Source: Alnus glutinosa (Eukaryota > Streptophyta > Magnoliopsida > Fagales > Betulaceae). From it: DNA of 64,000 nt. This document shows, in pieces, positions 10,736 through 20,285 of this stretch (position 1 is its first letter; each line of letters starts with the position of its first letter). Below the pieces are notes generated by a model, which worked only from the letters and a program-made list of their open reading frames with translations, was not told the origin of the DNA and ran no database searches. The translations under genes were made by a program, and so were the position numbers. The stretch is from positions 40,795,654 to 40,859,653 of the forward strand of contig NC_084886.1 in the NCBI RefSeq assembly GCF_958979055.1, given 5' to 3'.

Positions 10736-11543
10736 GAACTACATATTAGTCATGGATATTTTGTACTAGTTATTGATATTAGCATGTTATGTTATGTTTT
10801 TTTTTTTCCTGGTATTATATGTTGTAATGACTAAAAATGTGTTGTAATGAATATTATTTTACTTATTTATTCATCCTCATAACACAGATGAAGTTAATAG
10901 AGGCTAATTAATAGAACACGGATGAAGTTATTGAATGGCTCCTTCGTATTTGTTTTAAAGGGAATAATGCTAATCCATTTTTCCCTTAGTAAACATGGGG
11001 GTTCATGCACGCTATGCCTGTAAGAATATAGAGCAGAACATGGAATGAAGGGGAATGGAATGAAAAGAAAGCCCTTACAAGTCGTTGTAAAGCTAAGCTA
11101 TTCAGCTGCTTGAAAAGACATAAATTTGGAATAAAATACTTGCTTTGTTGATGAAATGGCTGGTGAAAACAGATTTCAAAATAGTCCACCCATGTCATTT
11201 AAATTACACGAGGATTATCCAAAAACAGTCCAGATTAGTCATGGATATTCATCTTAAAGCATAATCCTAGTTAAATAATAAAGCACAAATAACCTTCAAA
11301 CGATCTTGATCAAAAGTTCTAACCTAGCAAAATAGGACATAACTTCGTGTGGTGCTTACACTAATAGCATGGACCACTACAACCTTCAAGGATTGCATTT
11401 TTGCGTCGGCGAACATATTCTTGGCCATCTTCATCCAAGTGATTTATATCCATCAACATAAATTCTTTTATCTCTCTCTCTTCTTCCAACCAAAGCGCTT
11501 TTTCTTTAAGGCGCAATTCCCTATCTTTAAGGTGCACTTCCTA

Positions 11544-12439
11544 TTACTTAAGAATAAACATCTCTTTGTCTTGCTCATGTGCTTCCTCAAACAGTTTTAT
11601 TTTCTTCTTCTTGTCTTCATTCATGTCACTTGGTATCGCAATAACACTTGGATTCAATTTTTCTATGCCCTTTCGTTTCTCCTTTTCGGCTTTTCGGCCT
11701 ATTGGTCGCTCGATGTCTTCAAAACCTTTGGGAGAAGCTTCCTCATCACCTAGATTTATCACAACGTTTTTTCTTCAGTTTTACATTGTCCATATGAGTC
11801 ACCCATTTTGGATGAAACCTCAAAATAAGCCAAGCATATTCAAAGTGAAAGGGTGATTTTTGAATATCTAAATACATTAGTCTTGTTTAGCCAATCTGAA
11901 ATTCATTAGCAAATACAACATAATTAGAATCTCTTCAATAGGCACCCTAAACATGATAATGTGTCAGTATATGTGTCATAAGTACACAATGTATCTACCA
12001 CTTAACACACCCAATACCATAATTAGAATGTACCTTGTCTTGCTCAATCAAACCACTTTGTGACCTCTTTTCAATTTGGGCTAAGAAGCCATAAAAATCA
12101 TTGACCACCAATTCATTAGAGATGTTTGATTACGGTCAGCTCCAAGTGTGTCTTGTGTTCGTTAAAGTAGTCACAAATTCTTTTCCTATAAACCTTATGT
12201 TTTTGTTGATTTCCTTGAACGGTATCCATGGAAGCATAAAGCCAGGCCCCCACAAGCAAATTGTCATCGACAATGGTGAAGTTGCTACCCCGGCACGATT
12301 TTTTAATAGTAAGTTCAACCTCAACTTCGGGCGAAGCTTCTTGTTGTTCACTAATTTCATTTGTGCATTCAAACCCAAGATCATCTTCAGTTATAAGATT
12401 GGTATAGTAATTAGATTGAGGAGTTTGTGAATCCATCAC
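11544..12439 (-). pseudogene. PIF/Harbinger ORF2 (Myb/SANT-like, NAM-associated C-terminus), broken
   Basis: Two frames on the minus strand match the partner protein of PIF/Harbinger transposase, often annotated as 'glutathione S-transferase T3-like' or NAM-associated. The N-terminal part (12439 down to 12116) includes KKSCRGSNFTIVDDNLLVGA, WLYASMDTVQGNQQKHKVY and ICDYFNEHKTH. The family has a SANT/trihelix-like DNA-binding fold here. The C-terminal part (11762 down to 11544) includes RPIGRKAEKEKRK and DKKKKIKLFEEAHEQDKEM. The DNA between them contains stops. Convergent orientation to the transposase is usual for the superfamily. Confidence 0.75.
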
Positions 12440-14289
12440 TAATCGGCCCCCTAATCCAAACCATACACCAAAATTTAGTTAAAACATTAAACAATAAAAC
12501 CACAGAACCACATGAATAATTTAAGAAAGGATTAAGCAACACAAGTGGAGAGAAAGGGTCAAAGGAGAACTAGAGAAGTAATACCAATCAAAATATATAA
12601 ATAAATGAAAAGTTGTAGACTTAAAAATCATTTTATGAATGCACTGGTGATCATCTAAACAACAAATCTACTTCCCAAAATCAAGAATGCACAATTCATT
12701 TTTCTTTCAAGATAAACAAAGAATATAGACACATGCACTGCAAAAAAAAGCAACAGATTATTAGCACAACAGTTACATTAACCTTTGATTAGAGGTCATA
12801 GAGAGGTCATCAACCTTCGATTATGACCTAATCAAATCTCTATTCCATTAAAACAACAATGGGTTTTGTTAAAAGTAAAAAACCAATTCAATCGGATTCT
12901 TTTTTCCTGCATTCGACAAAGAACAAATTTTTCTTCTGTTCTTCTGGCCACAAAAGAAACTTAATCTAAGAAACCAAACAGAAGCTACTCAAAGCAGACG
13001 AATAAAACTTAATCTAAGAAAGCCATACAAAGAAACATCAACAAACTCATAAGACACAAACAATGATGACTCTATATTGTCAAACCCCAGAGATCTTAAA
13101 ACATATCAAATCCAAAAATTAAACGTAATCAAGCTGCAAATGGGGATAAAAGAAAACCCCATACCCCTTTGAACTAATCTCATTCAAAGCCCCATACCCC
13201 TTTGACCTAAACCCCAAGCACCCAAGCAACGAAGAGAGAGAGGGGGAGGGAGAGAGAGAGAGAGAGAGAGCAGTACCGAAGCAACGGCGGAGCTGGAACT
13301 CGCGATGAGGAATCTCCGTTGAAAGGGCGAGCTAGAGTCTCCTTTGAAATTGCATAGCACTAAAGAAGAAATCGCACAGCGCCAAAGAGAGATGTATAGA
13401 AAGTGGAAGGCGCGGAGGAAAGTAAAGAAGCGGGAGAAGTGCAATAAACTGATATAAAATAAATGGCATGAGAGTAGATGGGCGTTAAATTTAGAGAGAC
13501 TTTCTGACATGAGTTGTTGTTTTGGAGAAATTATGGAAAGCTTGATAAAAGAGAGATTTTGAGATATTTCTCTATTATTTGATGAAAGGTTTGAAATAGC
13601 GACTTTGAGATATTAACTCATTGTCATTTTTAGGTTTTGGAAAATGAATTTATTGATCCTTGTAAACTCGAATAAGAAGCTACTTATGTCTTCACACTAG
13701 TGTTCACACTTATCATCAGAATTTATTGAAAGTATTCAAAGTATCAAAACGACAAAACATATCTAAAAATGAACTAGATTTAAAGAACAAAAATTAACAA
13801 GATCTTTTGAGATTTAAAACAATCAAACCGATAAAGCCATTAAAGAACAAAAATTAACAAGAACAACATACCTAACCGTTTGCTAGACGGCTTCTTTATG
13901 CTTCAAAAATCACCAAATATGTAGAGAAACAGAGAAAGACGAAATCAGTAAGGATGAGAAAAAATCGAAAGATCAAAGACGAAAGCCAATTCAAAAATCA
14001 CCAGATCCGTCGTGGGTGACAGTGGATGGCGTGACATAATAAGAACTAAGAACTGAGAAGAAGAACTAAGAGCGTTCTGCCGGTTGCGTGACAGTGGAAA
14101 GCCGAGAGTGTTTCAGATTTTGTGAAATGTGAAGAAGAAGAAGAAGAAGAAGTAGGTTGTACTGACTGTAGGTGGGGAGAAGACTCAGAAGAGAAGAAAA
14201 GCAGAAAAGGGAAATAGGAGGAAAGGGTTAAGGGGCGTTTTTAAGTTAAAGGGTAGAGTGTAATTTTTTTAATTTTTTTTAATATATTA

Positions 14290-14450
14290 TATACCCGGAG
14301 TCGGTTACCTGGTTATAACCGGGTGTATAGAAAACTAATACCTGGCTCCAGCTCCGGGTACCCGGTTATAAATAACCGGGTACCAAACCGGTTTCCCGAT
14401 TATCCGGAGCCGATTTCCCGGCCGATTATAATCGGTTCGGAATTACACCC
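14290..14450. repeat. GC-rich cluster of overlapping palindromes
   Basis: Repeated, opposed phrases such as acccggttataa, ttataaccgggt, gggtacccgg, ccggagccg and cggttcgg lie in otherwise AT-rich DNA. The block can fold into several alternative stems. It resembles an end or subterminal block of a transposon, but no partner end was found. Confidence 0.4.
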
Positions 14451-14772
14451 CTATCTAACACCGAACCACTCGTAATTTCCTATATTATTTTTTCTCTCTT
14501 GCTTCCGCTTTTATTATCGTATTTTAAATTTCTAAACAAATCTCAACACATACATTTCTAAATTTCAAATTTTCCTCCAAAATTTTGGATTAAAATAAAT
14601 GATATAAATCTTAAGTTTTAAGATATCTTTCATAATTATTTTAAATACCAAAAAATAAATAATTTTAATTTATTTATTTCAATAAAATTTAACAAGAATT
14701 GTTATCTGTGATTTGGTGGAAGACCCTCCTTAGTGTTTTTCTTCTCTTTCATTATGTTATTGTATTATCGCG

Positions 14773-14803
<31 letters not shown>

Positions 14804-14870
14804 GGAATCATTTTTATTTTAGAATTTTTCTATTCGGCCACGTACTGTATGACGTCTTTCCAAGTTTTCA

Positions 14871-15225
14871 AAAAATGAGTAAAAGATGAAAACCAAACAT
14901 TTTTCACTTTGAGAGTTGTTACATATTTATTTCTTGTACATCTTTTGCAAATCTACCATTGAATCTATAGGACCACATATTGGTTCCACTTATTCAACGG
15001 TGGATTTGCCCATTTATTGTAAGGAGAAAGACGGGTAAAAGAAAAACCCCTTACATTTCTCATTTCGAGAGTTGTTACACATCTATCTTTTGTCTATTTT
15101 TTGCTCATTTCTTTTGCATATCCACAATTAAATCTGTAAGACCACATATTAGACCTACTTATTCAATAGTAAATTTGCTTATTTCTTTTAAAGAAATAGA
15201 CAAAAGATGGATAGAAGATAAAAAC
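14871..15225. mobile_element. Two adjacent fold-back MITEs of one family
   Basis: Each unit (about 14871-15037 and 15079-15222) has arms of the type catcttttgcaaat.taccattgaat and attcaa.ggtggatttgc around a core with ggaccacatattggtt or gaccacatattagacc. A third member lies in the intron of the 71-aa gene at about 51083-51240. The family has short fold-back arms and no coding capacity. Confidence 0.6.
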
Positions 15226-15239
15226 AAACGTTTCGATCT

Positions 15240-15357
15240 CCCTTCTTCTTTCCAAACGATTCCATATATATATTAATTCTAAACAAACATTTTTAAGATA
15301 GAATCAAACTTTTCTCCCTTCTTCTTTCCTAACGATTCCACACACACACACAATTCC

Positions 15358-15389
<32 letters not shown>

Positions 15390-15480
15390 TCTAAACAAAC
15401 ATTTTTAAGATAGAAACAAACGTTTCTCCCTTCTTTCCAAAAGATTCCATATATATATTTTAATTCTAAACAAACATTTT
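15240..15480. repeat. Three tandem repeats of about 95 bp with embedded (AT)n
   Basis: The order ctcccttctt, ttcca.acgattcca, (ta)n, ttaattctaaacaaacattttt recurs three times with different AT-run lengths. A (CA)n stretch is added in the middle copy. Confidence 0.7.
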
Positions 15481-15754
15481 TTGCTTTATTTTTCTAGAGT
15501 TATATGATTGTTATTTGTTGATGAGAATATAAATATACTGTTTGGTCTCGATTATTGAAGTTGTCCTTTTGTTAGTAGTTGCAGCTTTGACAAGCTGAGT
15601 TCAATACTTTGTGGTTAATTTTTTTTTAATGTATTTTTTAATATAACATACGTTTTCCGTTTTATGCTATCAATATCTCAACACAGACTTCTAGAAGGCG
15701 TGGCAACACATGTTTATGGATTTTGTTTTCGAGAATAGCTTCTAGAATACGGCT

Positions 15755-16046
15755 TTGTTTGTTAAGTTACATTACAGTATACAGCAATACGTGTACTGTT
15801 TAGGGTTTTTTTTTTTACTTTTTCATATTTCTTACTATTAATCAATATCAAAACATTCTCATTTTTTTTATTTTTTATATCACATCAATAATTTTTTATT
15901 ACTATTCAAATAAAAAAATTCACTACAAAACAAAACTTTTTTCACATTTTTATATCACATCATCACTTTTTACTAATTCCAAAATTAACAACCCACTACT
16001 CTGTTCTGTTCTATTCTGTACATGTATTTGCCAAACAAGCCCCATG
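15755..16046. mobile_element. Possible Tourist-like MITE
   Basis: The left end cggctttgtttgttaag and the right end (reverse complement ggggcttgtttggcaaatac) are related inverted sequences in the GGG...TTGTTTGG style of Tourist ends. The AT-rich interior lacks coding frames. I did not find a clean TTA duplication. Confidence 0.35.
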
Positions 16047-16436
16047 TAGCACAGAACAGAACACAGACACCTGTTTTTTATCTTTCCCAAAAAAAAAAGA
16101 AAAAAACACGGAAACCCGAAACAAACACATGTTTAAGTGCACAATTGCCAACAGCAAGAGGTCAACTTATCTTAATTGTTTTTTAAATTAATTAATAATA
16201 ATACATATAATATGATTCTATATGCTTCATAGCCACAGCCACCCTATGTTTCTGGTTAATTATCTACGTATTAAATACAGTAAGAACCTCAACCAACTCA
16301 AGTTATTGTACTCTCTTAAGCTCATTTGTCAATCTGTTTAATGATATTTTTATTCAAGATTCCAATACAAGATCAAACTACACATGTAACTAAATATTAA
16401 TGAGGGTTTTTAATGTAATGGTCAATTTGATTTGAA

Positions 16437-18129
16437 TCATTTACCATAAGTTGTGAGAATCTGCTTATAATATAAAATTCCCGATTGAATGTTGGGATGA
16501 ACAACCTCTCTATTTCAAGAAGACCAGTCACGGTCCAGTTTAAATTTTACAGATCTAATAATGTATATGTTATCACTGTAAAAATTAATAGTAATTAAAA
16601 GAGAGATAAAGAAAAGAGAAAAAATATAAATTTTAAGTGGTTCGGCCTATAGCCTACATCGATCCACACGTCAAAGCCTTTTTTTTTGCTACATCTTTCT
16701 TTGATTATTTGATAGTATACAAGACTATATTTGTAGAGAAATAGTTTGAACGTTACAAATCTCTTCTACTATGGCTATAAGCGGCTGCTATGGCCGAAAC
16801 CTAAATAAAATCATATTTGATTGTATACAATACTCTATTTATAGATAAATAGTTTGAAAGTTACAAATCTCTTCTACTTATACATTAACAAAAATAAATC
16901 TAATTTATCATTTTGTAATTCTTATCTCTTGAGTGCTTATAACTCTTGTCTCAATAATCACACCATTTAATTTTTTTAAAATAATATTACACAATGTATA
17001 TAATTGGATGCAACAAAACAAAATTTTAATCATAAAATGAATCATCTCTCTTTAAACCGGAGAGAATCTCAATGGAATTAATCGTGTGCACTTAATAAAT
17101 AGGATTTGGCTTTCAACGGTTGAGAATTAATTTTGATGTTTTTTCTTCGTAAAAAACTTAAAATTAAATCTCAATCATTTTTTAAAAAACAAACTTGATG
17201 TAATTTTTTTTTTCTTTTTTTGAACAGCATCTGAACCTCAAAATATAATAAATAACAACACAAACGACAAAAATTACAAAATGCATCAACCCTTACAACA
17301 GATTTTCACATTACTCGTAAAAAAACAAAACACAAAAATCAGCCAACAATGGTACATTGAAGGCTACTTGTCTACTGTATATGTTCAGACGGTTGGTGCT
17401 CATGTGGGGTACTGGAAATTGGCCCAAGTGTCAAGACCCTCGTGTGGTGGTGGGCGCGGCGGCGGCATAAAAAAAAAATCTGTTACGGAAAAGGAAAAGA
17501 CAGTTTGAGTATTTTATTAAAGTACGAGGCATGTGTCCACCAACCTGGCAGATAAACGTACTGATCAATGCCAGAAGACTTAAAAGTCTTTTTTCTGTAC
17601 GGTTTTAAAAGATAGCTCAATCGGTTGGAGATCATACCTCATGAAACAGAAGTCACTAATTTAAATCGTCACTCTCCTTCTTGTGTGGGACATGTAAAAA
17701 AAAAATAGTCTTTATTGTATTGTTTTCCCTTTTTAAATTATTATCGGATAAAAAATTTAATATTAATCTATCATAAATTCAATAAAAACAAAAATATATC
17801 TGATATTACTTTGTTATTATTCAAAGAGTGATGATACACACTCTCACTTCTTTACACTTATTTTTTCACCGAGGATGATACAAAAATATCAATTACACAC
17901 TCTATCCAGTCCCCTCACAGGGGGTGAGACTCACTGTTACATGAGCCCTACCCTATGTGAGTGGGGGTGTACTAGATGTGTAATGTGAGTATTTTTTTTT
18001 ATCATTATTTTTTTTTCTCTACACTTTTAGGTGACTTTTAAAATTATCATTGAATTAAAATTCAATAAAAATTTATATCAAAGCCAATAATAATTTTAGA
18101 AATTACGTAAAAGTGTGAAAAAATAGGTG
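16437..18129. repeat. Direct duplication, copy 1 (upstream of MATE gene)
   Basis: Homologous to 18522-20010 almost end to end. Shared landmarks are atcatttaccataagttg, cctctctatttcaagaagac, the ggttcggcctat.gcctacat.. block, a highly conserved core (17221-17470) and an aattcaataaaaacaaaaatatat block. Copy 1 also has an extra internal repeat of about 95 bp (two gtatacaa.ac...ttacaaatctcttctac units, 16710-16890) and a SINE insertion. The 67-aa and longer chance frames in the core lack coding support. Confidence 0.8.
17600..17706 (+). mobile_element. tRNA-derived SINE, copy 1
   Basis: It has an A-box-like gatagctcaatcggttgg, then cctcatgaaacagaagtcact, a degenerate B-box (taatttaaatcgtc), the conserved body cttcttgtgtgggacatgt and a poly-A tail. 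It matches copies at 26233-26343 and 63161-63270. A degenerate target duplication (agtctttt / agtcttta) may flank it. It is absent from the equivalent place in the second duplication copy. Confidence 0.65.
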
Positions 18130-18289
18130 CCGTTTTGGCTTGGAGAAGACTTCAACGCTCCATGGAGGACCACTTTCAAGTGAGGATTAACGGGTTTTCA
18201 TCGGCCCAGGGTTTGTGTCAGCCGATTGTTGAAGGAGACAGGGAGTGCAAAATGTAGCGTTTTGTTGAGAAGAAGAAGAAAAAAGAATA

Positions 18290-18321
18290 AAGAAAAAAAA
18301 AAAAAAAAAAAAAAAAAAAAA
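18290..18321. repeat. Poly-A tract
   Basis: An A-rich run follows aagaagaagaaaaaagaataaag. The unique 390-bp spacer between the two duplication copies (18130-18521) shows no gene I recognise. Confidence 0.8.
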
Positions 18322-18521
18322 GCCCTCACAAAACACTGTGTTTTGATGAGGGTATTTCCATCTTTTTGTTTGATTTCGTTAAGTCAAACGGTTGATTTAG
18401 ACGGAAGGGGGTGGATTGAAAATTTATGAAACTTAATGGGGTGCAATTAACAAAATTGAAACATTGGTGTTAGAGTTGCAAATTAGTGACAACTTAATGG
18501 GGGTAAATTGAAGTTTTCCCG

Positions 18522-20010
18522 ATCATTTACCATAAGTTGTGAGAATCTGCTTATAATATATAATTCCCGGTTTAATGTTGGGATGAACAACCTCTCTATT
18601 TCAAGAAGACCAGTCACGGTCTAGTTTAGATTTTACATATTTAATAATGTATATGTTATTACTGTAAGAACTAATAATAATTGAAAGAGAGATAAAGAAA
18701 AGAAAAAAAAAAAAAAACATAGATTTTAGGTTGTTCGGCCTATGGCCTACATCAATCCACACGTCAGAGCCTCTTTTTTTTTTTTTTTTACTACATCTTT
18801 CCTTGATTATTTGATAGTATACAAGATTTTATTTATAGAGAAATAGTCTGAACGTTACAAATCTCTTTTACTTCTACATTAACAACAATAAATCTAATTT
18901 ATCATATTGTAACTCTTATCTCTTGAGTGCTTATAACTCTTGCCTTAATAATCATACTATTTAAATTTTTTAAATAATATTACACAATGTATATTATTGG
19001 ATGTGACAAAACATAATTTTAATCATAAAATGAATCATCTCCCTTTTTAAAATTGAGAGAATATCAGTCAAATTAGTCGTGTGCACTTAATAAATAGGAT
19101 TTGACTTTCAACGGTTGAGAATTAATTTTGATCTTTTTTCTTGGTAAAAAACTTAAAATCAAATCTCAATCGTTTAAAAAAAAAAAAAAACTTGATGTAA
19201 TTTTTTTTTTTTTTTTTTGTTGGGAACAGCATCTTAACCTCAAAATATAATAAATAACAACACAAACGACAAAAATTACAAAATGCATCAACCCTTACAA
19301 CAGATTTTCACATTACTCGTAAAAAAACAAAACACAAAAATCAGCCAACAATGGTACATTGAAGGCTACTTGTCTACTGTATATGTTCAGACAGTTGGTG
19401 CTCATGTGGGGTACTGGAAATTGGCCCAAGAGTCAAGACCCTCGTGTGGTGATGGGCGCGGCGGCGGCATAAAAAAACAAAAAAAAAAAAAAAAATTCAC
19501 AAATCTGTCACGGGAAGGACGAGAGAATTTTGTTAAAGCACGTGACATGTGTCCACCAACCTTTTTGTGTTGGTTTCAAATTGATTTCTCTTTTTAAGAT
19601 TATCATCGGATAAAAAATTTAATAATAATTTATTATAAATTCAATAAAAACAAAAATATATGTGATATTACTTTGTTATTATTCAAAGAGGAATGTTACA
19701 CGCACTTATTTCTTTACACTTATTTCTTCATTGACGATGATACAAAAATACCAATTACACACTTTATTTAGTCCTCTCACATAGGATGGGACTCATCATT
19801 ACATAGATTTTACCCCATGTGAATGAAGATATAATGAGTGTGTAATGTGAGTATTTTTTTATCATTACTTTTTTTTTATTATTATTATTTTTTATTTTTT
19901 TTATACCTTTAGATAACTTTTAAAATTTAATTGAATTTTTAATTCAATAATGATTTATATTCAAAGCTAATAATAATTTTTGAATTTCGTGAAAGTGTAA
20001 AAAATAGGTG
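18522..20010. repeat. Direct duplication, copy 2 (upstream of MATE gene)
   Basis: Second copy of the 16437-18129 block, ending 276 bp before the MATE start codon. It lacks the SINE and the internal 95-bp repeat of copy 1. The core at about 19222-19472 differs from copy 1 by only a few bases, whereas the flanking parts differ far more often. It probably includes part of the MATE promoter. Confidence 0.8.
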
Positions 20011-20285
20011 TCCAGCATTGAGAATCTGTAGCATCACTTTATTCAAACGATGTCAGGAAAAGAAATCTGTTTTGGAAACAAGTGGGGGGCCCGAGTGTGA
20101 AGAAACTGTTTGTTGAAATTGAGGCGAATGGTAGGTTTACCTTTCAATCTCGCAGCACCGGCACGGAAGTGGGTTGGTTGGCTCCTCAGCTACTGGAATG
20201 TTTGTTGGATTATCGACCGCCTTCACTAATAAAACACAACATGTGTCTGGGACATTGGAAGTAAAAAAAAATAATCCCACAAAAC

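Larger units (their letters stand above)
9009..13552. mobile_element. Possible extent of the decayed Harbinger element
   Basis: A pair of opposed sequences brackets both Harbinger genes: tatcaagctctccaaaattttctcc at about 9010 and tttggagaaattatggaaagcttgata at about 13526. They are imperfect inverted repeats of about 24 bp. The interval also contains non-coding DNA and a (GA)n run at about 13246-13270. I could not confirm a TTA target duplication, so the boundaries are tentative. Confidence 0.3.

Noticed and set aside
13184..13510. 108-codon minus-strand frame near the (GA)n run
   Set aside because: It is built largely from the CT repeat and Ser/Leu-rich chance sequence next to the Harbinger end.
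17281..19597. Duplicated frames of 75 and 104 codons starting MHQPLQQIF
   Set aside because: Their similarity follows from the DNA duplication, conservation extends upstream of the ATG, and the ends run into poly-A. There are no family matches or splice signs.
16437..20010. Duplication copies read as two LTRs of one retroelement
   Set aside because: The spacer is only 390 bp and I found no primer-binding site, purine tract or TG...CA ends. Simple direct duplication fits better.
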